From Hyphomicrobiales bacterium (lineage in GTDB: Bacteria > Pseudomonadota > Alphaproteobacteria > Rhodospirillales > JACKKN01), in NCBI GenBank assembly GCA_024236415.1, contig JACKKN010000012.1, forward strand, positions 1 to 64,000: 64,000 bases of DNA, written 5' to 3'. A program made the position numbers and the translations under genes. Shown here piece by piece: positions 10,620 through 18,616 of the stretch. Each line of letters begins with the position of its first letter. The first letter of the stretch is position 1. The notes under the pieces are model-generated. The model was not told where the DNA came from. It saw only the letters and a program-made list of their open reading frames with translations, and did not search any database.

Positions 10620-11911
10620 CCGCCCCGCGCCTGGACACCCTGCTGGGCGGCCATCCGATCCCCACCTGGCGGCCCCTGGCCTGGATCGTCATGCTGCTGC
10701 TGACCGGCGCCCTGGCCTGGGCCTACATGGCCCAGCTCGAAGAAGTGGCCGTGGCCTCGGGCGAGGTGGTGCCCCAGGGCAAGCTGAAGGTGATCCAGCA
10801 CCTGGAAGGCGGCATCATCGAGGAGCTCTACGTGCAGGAGGGCGACACGGTGAAGGAGGGCCAGCCCCTGGCCCAGCTCGACCTGGGCTCGGGCGGCACC
10901 AACCGCGAGGAGCTGCAGGTGCGCCTGGACGGGCTGCTGCTGGACCGCGCCAAGCTGGAGGCCGAGGCCCACGACAAGCCCCTGGAGTTCCCCAAGGACG
11001 TGGCCGAGCGGCGGCCGTCCCAGGTGGTGGCCCAGCGCCAGGCCTTCGACGCGCGGCAGCGCGAGCTGGAATCGAGCCTGAACGTGCTCAAGGAGCAGGC
11101 GCGCCAGCGCGAGCTGGACATCCGCGAGCTGGAAGCCCGCGAGCGGGCCGTGAACAAGAACCTGAAGCTGGCGCAGCGGCGCTTCGCCATGTCCAAGTCC
11201 CTGCTGGCCGACGGCCTGACCTCGAAGATGGAGCACCTGACCCTGGAGGCCGAGGTGGAGAGCATGGAGGGCGAGCGCCAGAGCCTGGCCCAGGCCGTGC
11301 CCAAGGCCCGCGCCGCCCTGGCCGAGTCGCGCCAGCGCCTGGCCGAGGGCCGCATCCGGTTCCAGCGCGAGGCCCAGGACGAGCTGGGCAAGACCGTGCA
11401 GTCCATCGACCGGATCATGGAACTGCTCAGCCAGGCCGACAAGCAGGACCTGCGCACCGAGATCAAGAGCCCCATCGACGGCGTGGTCAAGAACATGCGC
11501 TACAACACCATCGGCGGCGTGGTGCGCCCCGGCGAGCCGATCATGGAGATCGTGCCCACGGGCGAGAACCTGGTGGTGGAGGCCAAGCTGAGCCCCACCG
11601 ACCGCGGCTACGTGACCGAGGGCCAGCCGGCGCGGGTCAAGATCTCGACCTACGACTTCGTGCGCTACGGCAGCCTGGACGGCACCGTGATCCGCGTCGC
11701 CCCGGATTCGACCACCGACCAGTCGGGCATGCCGTTCTTCCGCGTCATCATCGAGACCAAGAAGACCTTCCTGGGCAAGGAGGAAGGCAAGCTGCCCATC
11801 GTGCCCGGCATGCAGGCCATCGTCGACATCCGCACCGGCCGCAAGTCGGTGCTGGAATACCTGGTCAAGCCGGTCCTGAAGCTGCGCCACGAGGCGTTCC
11901 GCGAACGCTGA
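10616..11911 (+). CDS. HlyD-family membrane fusion protein of type I secretion
   Basis: A 431-residue periplasmic adaptor that links the ABC exporter to an outer-membrane channel. It has a short cytoplasmic start, one TM helix (LAWIVMLLLTGALAWAY, about residues 20-36), a lipoyl half-motif (QHLEGGIIEELYVQEGDTVK), a long coiled-coil hairpin (about 110-280, rich in Glu, Arg and Leu), the second lipoyl half (IKSPIDGVVKNM) and a beta-barrel ending with the RTGRKSVLEYLVKPVLK signature of this family. Its ATG overlaps the stop of the ABC gene (ATGA), so the two are translationally coupled. Confidence 0.93.
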   Translation: MTAPRLDTLLGGHPIPTWRPLAWIVMLLLTGALAWAYMAQLEEVAVASGEVVPQGKLKVIQHLEGGIIEELYVQEGDTVKEGQPLAQLDLGSGGTNREELQVRLDGLLLDRAKLEAEAHDKPLEFPKDVAERRPSQVVAQRQAFDARQRELESSLNVLKEQARQRELDIRELEARERAVNKNLKLAQRRFAMSKSLLADGLTSKMEHLTLEAEVESMEGERQSLAQAVPKARAALAESRQRLAEGRIRFQREAQDELGKTVQSIDRIMELLSQADKQDLRTEIKSPIDGVVKNMRYNTIGGVVRPGEPIMEIVPTGENLVVEAKLSPTDRGYVTEGQPARVKISTYDFVRYGSLDGTVIRVAPDSTTDQSGMPFFRVIIETKKTFLGKEEGKLPIVPGMQAIVDIRTGRKSVLEYLVKPVLKLRHEAFRER

Positions 11912-12010
11912 CCCGCGTCGCGCCGGTCGCGGACCGGGTCTTGCCCTCCCGACATTGTGGCAATGGACAAGGTGTTCACGCTATAACGGACGGTGCGACG
12001 CGGCGCCGGC

Positions 12011-12049
12011 ACGGCCCCCTGGGACGGCCCCCTGGGACGGCCCCCTGGG
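12011..12049. repeat. Three perfect tandem 13-bp repeats
   Basis: ACGGCCCCCTGGG is repeated exactly three times (12011-12023, 12024-12036, 12037-12049) in the 200-bp spacer between the HlyD gene and motA. No gene spans it. A TATAAC hexamer at 11982-11987 lies just upstream, so if it is a -10 the repeats fall in the motA 5' leader. Confidence 0.9.
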
Positions 12050-12111
12050 GCGACCCAGTGGCGGGACCGGGCAACGGCGCCCCGGCGCGTGCGAGAGGGA
12101 TGGGGTAGCGC

Positions 12112-12936
12112 ATGTCCATACCGACGATCCTCGGTGTCCTGATTTCATTCGCCCTGGTCATCGGGGCGGTGATGTCGGCCACCGACAACCCCGTCATCTT
12201 CCTCAGCCTGTCCAGCTTCGTGATCGTGCTGGGCGGCACCCTGGGGTCGGCCTTCATCGCCTACGAGGCGCGCTACGTGCTGCTGTCCATGCGCCTGATC
12301 TGGCGCATCGTGTTCGCGCCGCGCATCGCCCGCGACATCCTGAAGTCCGAGGTCGGGCGCATCATCCGCTGGGCCTACACGGTGCAGAAGAGCGGCCTGC
12401 CGGCGCTGGAGGCCGAGGCCGACAAGGCGGTCAAGGGCGACCGCTTCCTGCGCTTCGGGGTCGAGATGGTGGTGTCCAACTACTCGGGCGAGGAGGTGCG
12501 CGAGATCCTGGCCAACTCCATCGAGTCCGGGTTCGAGCGCAACTCGGTGCAGGTGACCATCCTCAAGTCCATGGGCGCCTCGGCGCCGGCCTTCGGCATG
12601 ATCGGCACCCTGGTCGGCCTGGTGATCATGCTGGACAAGATGGGCGGCGACCCGTCGGCCCTGGGGCCGGGTCTGGCGGTGGCCCTTCTGACCACGCTGT
12701 ACGGCGTCATGTTCGCGCGCCTGGTCTTCCTGCCCGCGGCCAGCAAGGTCCAGCAGCGCGAGGAGATCGTGCGCTTCCGCAACTACCTGGTGGCCGAGGG
12801 GCTGGCCCTGCTGGCCGAGCGCAAGGGCCCGCGCTACATCCAGGACAAGATGAACAGCTATCTGGACCCGGCCATCCACTTCAACATCGACAAGGCCGGC
12901 AAAGCCAGCGTGCCCGCCGCCGGCGGCAAGAAGTAG
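12112..12936 (+). CDS. motA: MotA/PomA-type stator ion channel subunit
   Basis: A 274-residue inner-membrane protein of the MotA/TolQ/ExbB family. TM1 and TM2 lie in the first 50 residues (ILGVLISFALVIGAVM; FVIVLGGTLGSAFIAY), followed by a charged cytoplasmic loop and the paired TM3-TM4 (APAFGMIGTLVGLVIML; ALLTTLYGVMFARLVF). The length and opening resemble PomA/MotP more than the enterobacterial MotA. The start is preceded by GAGAGGGA. A MotB-like gene follows 8 bp later. With MotB it would form the stator that converts ion flow into flagellar torque. No flagellar genes are seen in the window, so use by another machine cannot be ruled out. Confidence 0.88.
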   Translation: MSIPTILGVLISFALVIGAVMSATDNPVIFLSLSSFVIVLGGTLGSAFIAYEARYVLLSMRLIWRIVFAPRIARDILKSEVGRIIRWAYTVQKSGLPALEAEADKAVKGDRFLRFGVEMVVSNYSGEEVREILANSIESGFERNSVQVTILKSMGASAPAFGMIGTLVGLVIMLDKMGGDPSALGPGLAVALLTTLYGVMFARLVFLPAASKVQQREEIVRFRNYLVAEGLALLAERKGPRYIQDKMNSYLDPAIHFNIDKAGKASVPAAGGKK

Positions 12937-12944
12937 GCGCCGCC

Positions 12945-13724
12945 ATGGCCGCCCGCATACCCCGCCGCCCGCCGCCCGAGGAAGAGGGCGAGGACTGGCT
13001 GGTCACCTACGCCGACGCCATCACCCTGCTGATGGCCTTCTTCGTCATGCTGGTCAACTTCTCGCGCATCGACATCCCCCTGTTCGAGGAGGCCGCCGCC
13101 GGCATCAAGAGCGAGATCGGCCGCACCAAGGTGGAAAGCCCGATCAAGGTGCTGAAACTGGACCTGCAGGAAACGGTGCGCCAGCACGCGGCCGAGGACA
13201 AGGTCAGCGTCGGCACCGACAACCGCGGCATCCTGATCGAGCTGGACACGGCGTCGTTCTACGAGCCCGGCTCGGCCGACATCCGCAGCGAGGTGTTCCC
13301 CCTGCTGTCGCGCCTGGCCCAGTCCCTCAACGGGCCCGACTACCGCGGCTTCGTGATCGAGGTCGAGGGTCACACCGACGACGTGCCCATCGCCACCTTC
13401 CGCTATCCGTCCAACTGGGAGCTGTCGGCGGCCCGCGCCGCCGGGGTGGTGCGCTATTTCATCGACGAGAGCATCCTGCCCGACCGCCTGCGCGCCGTCG
13501 GCCTGGCCGACACCCGGCCCAAGGCGCCCAACCTGGGCCCCGACGGCGCCCCCATCGCCGCCAACCGGGCCGCCAACCGGCGCATCGTGGTGCGGGTGTT
13601 CCCGGCCTCGGCCGACCTCTCCCGCGCGCGGCAGCGGCACGTGGGGCTGGAGGAGCTGACCGGCGGGCGGGTCTCGGCGCAGCCGCCGCGCAGCGGCCTG
13701 ATCGAGATCACGCCGGCGCGCTGA
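12945..13724 (+). CDS. motB: MotB/PomB-type stator subunit with OmpA domain
   Basis: A 259-residue partner of the preceding MotA. A short charged N-terminus leads to a single TM helix carrying the ion-binding Asp (TYADAITLLMAFFVML, Asp24). After a linker comes an OmpA/MotB peptidoglycan-binding domain (about residues 125-235; VEGHTDDVPI, NWELSAARA, NRAANRRIVVRV). This is the usual arrangement of stator B subunits, which anchor the channel to the cell wall. The gene begins 8 bp after the motA stop, indicating an operon. Confidence 0.88.
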   Translation: MAARIPRRPPPEEEGEDWLVTYADAITLLMAFFVMLVNFSRIDIPLFEEAAAGIKSEIGRTKVESPIKVLKLDLQETVRQHAAEDKVSVGTDNRGILIELDTASFYEPGSADIRSEVFPLLSRLAQSLNGPDYRGFVIEVEGHTDDVPIATFRYPSNWELSAARAAGVVRYFIDESILPDRLRAVGLADTRPKAPNLGPDGAPIAANRAANRRIVVRVFPASADLSRARQRHVGLEELTGGRVSAQPPRSGLIEITPAR

Positions 13725-13767
13725 ACGGGTTGATGGGGGCGCGGGGGGAGTCGCGCGGGATAACGCC

Positions 13768-14595
13768 CTACTCGCCGACTTCCAGTTCCATGCCCTCGCG
13801 GGCGACCACCGAGTTCTCCCAGGCGGCCTTGGAATCGCGGGCGATGCCGTCCATGAAGGTGTCGTCGTGGTTGGGGTCGTGGTGGAAGATCACCAGCTTG
13901 CGGGCGCCGGCCTCCTGGCACAGGCGCACGCCCTGGTTCCAGGTGGAATGGCCCCACCCGGCGTGGCGGGGATACTCCTCCTCGGTATAGGTGGAGTCGT
14001 AGATCACCACGTCGGCGCCGTCGATGAGGGCCAGGATGTTCTCGTCCAGCTTGCCCGGCACGTGCTCGGTGTCGGTGATGTAGCAGGCGCTGCGGCCCTC
14101 GTACTCCAGGCGGTAGCCGGTGGCCCCGTTGGGGTGGTTCAGGGGCCCGGTGCGGATGGTCAAGCCGTCGATCAGCGGCAGGTCCTCGCCGCACTTGAAA
14201 TCCTCGAGGGTCAGGTCGGCGCGCATGGCCTCCATGGGCACCGGGAACATGGGGTTGGACATCTGCGTCGACAGCACGTCGCGCAGGGACGAGTCGCAGC
14301 CCAGGTGCCCGGCCAGGATGTGCAGCTTGCAGTTCTCGTTGTAGGCCGGCTCGAAGAACGGGAACCCGTTGATGTGGTCCCAGTGGGTGTGGGTCAGCAG
14401 CAGGAAGGTCTCCTGCACCCCGGTGCGCAGGAAGGTCTGGCCCAGTTCGCGGATCCCGGTGCCGGCGTCCAGGATCAGGCGGTGATCGCCGACCCGGGCT
14501 TCCAGGCAGCTGGTATTGCCGCCATATCTGATATGGCTTGGCGACGGACAGGCGATGCTGCCACGGACACCCCAGAATTTGATCCCAAACGTCAT
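13768..14595 (-). CDS. MBL-fold metallohydrolase (RNase Z/PhnP-like)
   Basis: A 275-residue metallo-beta-lactamase-fold protein with the full metal-site motif THTHWDHINGFPF, an N-terminal FWGVRGSIACPS strand, an LDAGTGIRELG segment, a YITDTEH Asp motif and a C-terminal FHHDPNHDD. This pattern is found in the phosphodiesterase-like branch of the superfamily; the substrate cannot be assigned. The ATG at 14595 is preferred over an in-frame TTG nine codons upstream. It lies 40 bp behind the SAM-hydrolase gene on the same strand and is probably co-transcribed with it. Confidence 0.85.
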   Translation of the reverse strand: MTFGIKFWGVRGSIACPSPSHIRYGGNTSCLEARVGDHRLILDAGTGIRELGQTFLRTGVQETFLLLTHTHWDHINGFPFFEPAYNENCKLHILAGHLGCDSSLRDVLSTQMSNPMFPVPMEAMRADLTLEDFKCGEDLPLIDGLTIRTGPLNHPNGATGYRLEYEGRSACYITDTEHVPGKLDENILALIDGADVVIYDSTYTEEEYPRHAGWGHSTWNQGVRLCQEAGARKLVIFHHDPNHDDTFMDGIARDSKAAWENSVVAREGMELEVGE

Positions 14596-14635
14596 GCCAT
14601 CCGTCTTTCGTTTCACCGACAATGCCCGAAATCCG

Positions 14636-15397
14636 TTAATTTTGTTTTATGATTTCGACCCGGTCCCTCACCCGCAACCCCAACATCTCGTCCGCACGGC
14701 CCTTGTTCACGGCGATTTCCAGCAGGCCGTTGGCGTTCTCGTAGCAGAAGCTCTCCCCGGCGGCGACGTCGGAGAAGGTGCGCCGCCGGACCAGCGTGCG
14801 GCCGGCGCAGGCGAGCGCCGCGTCGGCCGGCAGCGCCGAGGCGCGCAGGCCGGTCATGGCGTTGCCGAACCCGTCGACGTAGATTACCTCGGCAAGGTCG
14901 TCGGGCCAATCGGGGAAGCGCAGGGCCGGGCCCGACTCGGCCAGGTCCGTGGCCAGGTCGCTCTCGGGCTCGATGTAGGCCAGCTCCGCCGCCACCGGCG
15001 CGAACAGGTCGCGGCCGTGGAAGGTGGCCGACAGGTCGTGCGGCTGCCAGGCCATGTGCCAGGACCGGACCTCGCCGGCGCAGCGGCGCATGACATGCTC
15101 GAACAGGCCGTTGTCGGGGCCCACGTACCAGCGGCCGCCGGCGCTGACCACCACCGCGGCGCGGTCGCTGCCGACCCCGGGGTCGACCACGCACAGGAAC
15201 ACGGTGCCGGTCGGGAACTCGTGGATATAGGCCGGCAGCAGGTAGGCGGCGGCGTGCGGGTCCTGGGCCGGGGCGTCGGCGAACAGGTTGATGACCCGCG
15301 CGTCCGGCGCCTCGCGGGCCAGCACGTTCGCGACCTGGCCCAGGTAGGGCCCGGCGAAGCCGAAGTCCGTGAACAGGACGATCACCGGTTTGGCCAT
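14636..15397 (-). CDS. S-adenosylmethionine hydrolase/hydroxide adenosyltransferase family (DUF62)
   Basis: A 253-residue protein of the family whose members hydrolyse S-adenosylmethionine to adenosine and methionine and which includes the fluorinase and chlorinase. Family motifs are LFTDFGFAGPYLG at the N-terminus, CVVDPGVGSDR, VGPDNGLFEHV, TFHGRDLFAPVAA and the C-terminal VDGFGNAMTGL and NANGLLEIAVNKG. The length matches the hydrolase members. Halogenase function is not indicated, but I cannot exclude it from sequence alone. It sits downstream of the rpoH terminator and upstream of the MBL gene. Confidence 0.88.
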   Translation of the reverse strand: MAKPVIVLFTDFGFAGPYLGQVANVLAREAPDARVINLFADAPAQDPHAAAYLLPAYIHEFPTGTVFLCVVDPGVGSDRAAVVVSAGGRWYVGPDNGLFEHVMRRCAGEVRSWHMAWQPHDLSATFHGRDLFAPVAAELAYIEPESDLATDLAESGPALRFPDWPDDLAEVIYVDGFGNAMTGLRASALPADAALACAGRTLVRRRTFSDVAAGESFCYENANGLLEIAVNKGRADEMLGLRVRDRVEIIKQN

Positions 15398-15458
15398 GAA
15401 CTCCGCCCCCGCCGGCCGCGGCGGCGCCTTCCGAACGCTGGGGTTGTCATCAAAACGA

Positions 15459-15490
15459 AACGCCTCCCATCATGACCTGTGGGAGGCGTT
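15459..15490 (-). terminator. Rho-independent terminator of rpoH
   Basis: Perfect 11-bp arms AACGCCTCCCA (15459-15469) and TGGGAGGCGTT (15480-15490) enclose a 10-base loop. On the minus strand the stem is followed by TTCGTTTTGA, a T-rich tail. It lies 39 bp past the rpoH stop and ahead of the DUF62 gene, so it separates the two units. Confidence 0.8.
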
Positions 15491-15529
15491 CTGCAAACCG
15501 GGATTCGTACGGAGTCGCCGGGCCGCGTG

Positions 15530-16417
15530 TCAGTCCAGGAAGGACTGGTCCGCGGCGGCGGCGCGCACCGCCTTGGACACCTTGTCGAAGGCCCGCACCT
15601 CGAGCTGGCGCACCCGCTCGCGGCTGATGCCGTACTGGCCGGCCAGTTCCTCCAGGGTCTGCGGCTCGTCGCGCAGGCGCCGCTCGGTGAAGATGTGGCG
15701 CTCGCGCTCGGTCAGCTTGGCCAGGGCGTCGGCCAGCAGGCGGCTCTGCAGCTTGCCGGCCTCGCGGTCGCCGACCAGGGCCTCGGGGTTGGGGCGGTCG
15801 TCGACCAGGGTGTCCTGGAAGTCCATGGACTCGTCGCCGTCGTTGCCCACCGGCGCGTTCAGGGAATAGTCCCGCGCCGCCAACCGGCGGTTCATGTCGA
15901 CGATGTCGCGCTCGGACACCTTCAGTTCCTGGGACAGGCGCCGGGCCTGGTCGGGGTCCAGCTCGCCGCTGTCGACGATCTCCAACTGGCTCTTGACCCG
16001 GCGCAGGCTGAAGAACAGCTTCTTCTGCGCCGCCACCGTGCCCAGCTTGACCATGGACCACGAGCGCAGCACGTATTCGGTGATCGCCGCCTTGATCCAC
16101 CACATGGCGTAGGTGGCCAGGCGGAACCCGCGCTCGGGCTCGAACTTCTTGACCGCCTTCATCAGGCCGATGTTGCCCTCGGACACCAGGTCGGCCAGGG
16201 GCAGGCCGTAGCCGCGGAACTTGGAGGCCATCTTGGCGACCAGGCGCAGGTGGCTGGTGACCAGCTTGTGCGCAGCGTCCACGTCGCCGTGGTCGCGCAG
16301 GCGCACGGCCAGCATGTATTCCTCGTCGGCGTCCAGCACCGGGTATTTCCAGATTTCACGGAAGTAACGGCCCAGTCCGTCTTCCGTCGGGACAGCGGGG
16401 AGGTTGATTGTCGCCAT
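15530..16417 (-). CDS. rpoH: RNA polymerase heat-shock sigma factor RpoH (sigma-32)
   Basis: A 295-residue group 3 sigma factor. Region 2 is complete (LVSEGNIGLMKAVKKFEPERG, here split: LVSEGNIGLMK then KKFEPERGFRLATYAMWWIK), and the RpoH box QKKLFFSLRR at residues 131-140 separates it from RpoD and other sigmas. Region 4 carries the helix-turn-helix TLEELAGQYGISRERVRQLE. It directs transcription of heat-shock chaperone and protease genes. It has its own strong promoter about 300 bp upstream, leaving a long leader, and an intrinsic terminator downstream. Confidence 0.97.
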   Translation of the reverse strand: MATINLPAVPTEDGLGRYFREIWKYPVLDADEEYMLAVRLRDHGDVDAAHKLVTSHLRLVAKMASKFRGYGLPLADLVSEGNIGLMKAVKKFEPERGFRLATYAMWWIKAAITEYVLRSWSMVKLGTVAAQKKLFFSLRRVKSQLEIVDSGELDPDQARRLSQELKVSERDIVDMNRRLAARDYSLNAPVGNDGDESMDFQDTLVDDRPNPEALVGDREAGKLQSRLLADALAKLTERERHIFTERRLRDEPQTLEELAGQYGISRERVRQLEVRAFDKVSKAVRAAAADQSFLD

Positions 16418-16811
16418 GTTGTTCGTTCCCTTCGTCTTGCCTATCGCCCCATTGCCGGATCTCGGATCGGCCCAGGCGGCGCGGCACGGTGTCGTCGGTG
16501 CCCCTTCGGGAGCATCCCCATCCTGCGTTCCGCGGGCGCCACGACGGCGCGCGGACGGAACCCGGTGACGGGACGGATCAGACCAATGCCGGAAAGGAGA
16601 AGATTGGTGCGGTCATCGGTCATATCCTCCATCGGAAGCAATACGACGTTTCGTCCACCCTGCGGGTCGGACAGCTTGCATTCCCCGGCCCTGACGGCAC
16701 CAGGTAGGGGTATCTTACAAAATACCCGACCATTGTCAAGGGTTTTTGCCCGGCGGCCGGCGCCCCCGCGGCGGTGGCCGCGGCGGTGGCCGCGGCGGGC
16801 CGGGGATGGGC
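16418..16811. other. 394-bp spacer: rpoH leader and promoter
   Basis: No gene is seen. On the minus strand it holds the rpoH promoter near 16712-16739 and, downstream of it, a predicted 5' leader of about 290 nt running to the rpoH start. Next to the mlaA stop it contains a GC-rich direct repeat built on GCGGTGGCC (about 16770-16795). No small ORF with a believable ribosome site was found. Confidence 0.6.
16708..16739 (-). promoter_or_regulatory. rpoH promoter with inverted repeat over the -10
   Basis: Read on the minus strand: -35 TTGACA (complement of 16734-16739), a 16-bp spacer, and -10 TAAGAT (complement of 16712-16717). Transcription would start near 16705, about 288 bases before the rpoH ATG. 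The -10 lies inside an inverted repeat with arms GGGTAT (16708-16713) and ATACCC (16722-16727), a plausible operator. Confidence 0.7.
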
Positions 16812-17777
16812 CTACTGGGTGGCGGCGGCGCGGGCCCGGTCCTCGTAGGTGCCGCCGGTGCCGGCGGCCTCCACCGGGCCCTTCTCGTCCTCCTCGGACA
16901 CGTCGTACTTGATGTCCGGGATCGGCGGCAGGTCGTCGTCGGAGCCGTTGCGGATCTCGGCCGCACGCTTCTGGCGGTACATGCTGCGCAGGGCGGCGTA
17001 GAAGTCCACCGAGGTCTTCTTGATCTGGTCCAGCTCGTCGGCAACGCCCGAGAACTCGTCGGTGGCGCCGGTGCCGGTGCGGGTCCAGGTCCAGGCGTCC
17101 TGGTTGGTGTTGGCCAGGTACAGGCCCAGGGGATCGAAGAACGGATCGACCACCAGCTTGCCCACCGCGTCACGCGGGTTGGACGGCCCGAAGAACGGCA
17201 GCACCACGTACAGCCCCTCGCCCACGCCCCACACGGCCAGGGTCTGGCCGAAGTCCTCGTCGTGGCCGGGCATGTTCATCTCGTCGGCGGCGTAGTCGCG
17301 GATGCCGCCGATGCCCACGGTGGAGTTGATGAAGAAGCGCTTGACGGTGATGAGCGCGCGATCGCCCTCGCCCTGCAGCAGGTCGTTGGCCAGGACCACC
17401 GGAGTCTTCAGGTTGTCCAGCATGTTGCCGATGGCCTCGCGCAGCGGCGGCGGCACGAAGGCGACCCAGAACGTGGTCGCCGGGCGCAGCAGCATCACCT
17501 CGAAGAAATTGTTGAAGTGCAGGATGGCCCGATTGAGGGGCTCCAGCGGGTCGTTGACGTCGTCGGTCGCGTCACCGGCGGCCGCCACCTCGACAGTCCC
17601 CGGGACAGTCCCCGGGACGGCCACCTGCGCCGCCACCTGGACGTTCTCCGGCGCCGGCGTCACGTAGGGGTCGAAATCCTGCTCGCTGGCACGGACTCCG
17701 GCGGCCTGCCCCGCCACCAGGAACCCGACCACGGCGAATATGCAAATCTTGGCGGACCACCGACGACCAATCATCAC
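16812..17777 (-). CDS. mlaA: MlaA-type outer-membrane lipid asymmetry protein
   Basis: A 321-residue MlaA/VacJ protein, which removes misplaced phospholipids from the outer leaflet of the outer membrane. The core runs from DPLEPLNRAILHFNNFFEV through FFINSTVGIGGIRDYA and FGQTLAVWGVGEG to LPFFGPSNPRDAVG. The signal peptide (ICIFAVVGFLVAGQAAG, then VRASEQ) has a signal peptidase I-like site and no lipobox Cys, unlike the classical lipoprotein MlaA. An in-gene duplication gives VPGTVPGTV in the linker before the core. The C-terminal tail is acidic and variable. The gene is divergent from an hpnM pair across a 224-bp AT-richer spacer. Confidence 0.9.
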   Translation of the reverse strand: MMIGRRWSAKICIFAVVGFLVAGQAAGVRASEQDFDPYVTPAPENVQVAAQVAVPGTVPGTVEVAAAGDATDDVNDPLEPLNRAILHFNNFFEVMLLRPATTFWVAFVPPPLREAIGNMLDNLKTPVVLANDLLQGEGDRALITVKRFFINSTVGIGGIRDYAADEMNMPGHDEDFGQTLAVWGVGEGLYVVLPFFGPSNPRDAVGKLVVDPFFDPLGLYLANTNQDAWTWTRTGTGATDEFSGVADELDQIKKTSVDFYAALRSMYRQKRAAEIRNGSDDDLPPIPDIKYDVSEEDEKGPVEAAGTGGTYEDRARAAATQ

Positions 17778-18001
17778 GAAGAAATCCTTTTGGTTTCAAA
17801 CACGACCGACGGTGCCGCCGGGCGACCCCGCCGTTCGGCTCAGCCGTATTTTGTAAGTGAAGTCCGTTATTTTCGCAACCTCGAATGGACTTTGCCCGGA
17901 TCGTTTTCCTGGTCGGGGCGGGTGCCTTTCGTTTACGTTGTTTTTGCGAATTTCAGTGCTTACTTTGCCGCCCCAGGAAAAGCGGACCCGACGGTGATCT
18001 C

Positions 18002-18616
18002 ATGACTGGCTTAAGAAAACTTCGCAATCATTTGATTTTGTTTGTCTTATTTGCGACGGCGACGCCCGCCGACGCGAGCGACTCGGGTCCGCGGCCAGTG
18101 GTGGAGTCGTTCCAGGCGGGCCTGCTGCAGGTCATGCGCGAGGCCAAGACCCTGGGCGTGAAGGGCCGCTACGACCGCCTGTCGCCCCTGATCGACGACT
18201 CCTTCCACCTGCGGACCATGGTTCGAATCGCCTGCGGCCCCTACTGGAAGCAGGCCGACGACAGCCAGCAGGAGGCCCTGGTGACCGCCTTCAAGCGCAT
18301 GAGCACCAGCACCCTGGCGACCCTGTTCGACGGCTACGGCGGCCAGGAGTTCCGCACCGTGGGCGAGCGCGACGCCGGCCACGGCACGGTCCTGGTGGAC
18401 ACGCAGCTGGTGGACCCGGACGGCTCCACGGTCAGCATCTCCTACGTCAGCATCCACGGCCGCGACCGCTGGTGGGTGGTGGACGTGATCGTCGACGACG
18501 GCATCAGCGAGCTGAAGGTGCGCATCTCGGAATACCGGGCGGTGCTGAAGAAGGGCGGCCCGGCGGCCCTGATCGACCTGCTGAACGCCAAGGCCGACCA
18601 GTTGATCCGCAAATGA
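18002..18616 (+). CDS. hpnM: HpnM-like MlaC/Ttg2D periplasmic lipid-binding protein (first copy)
   Basis: A 204-residue exported protein of the MlaC family, in the HpnM branch: LLQVMREAKTLGVKGRYDRL, TMVRIACGPYW, the FKRMSTSTLATLFDGYGGQEF core and the closing GISELKVRISEYRAVLKKGG. MlaC proteins carry a phospholipid between outer and inner membranes, and HpnM is the version linked to hopanoid loci with HpnN. The ATG gives a good signal peptide (LILFVLFATATPADA); ribosome-site support is weak. An upstream in-frame start would put extra hydrophobic sequence before it. The second copy overlaps by ATGA. Confidence 0.85.
   Translation: MTGLRKLRNHLILFVLFATATPADASDSGPRPVVESFQAGLLQVMREAKTLGVKGRYDRLSPLIDDSFHLRTMVRIACGPYWKQADDSQQEALVTAFKRMSTSTLATLFDGYGGQEFRTVGERDAGHGTVLVDTQLVDPDGSTVSISYVSIHGRDRWWVVDVIVDDGISELKVRISEYRAVLKKGGPAALIDLLNAKADQLIRK

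Noticed and set aside
14636..15397. Fluorinase or chlorinase
   Set aside because: The sequence fits the DUF62 SAM-hydrolase group and there is no halogen-related gene nearby.
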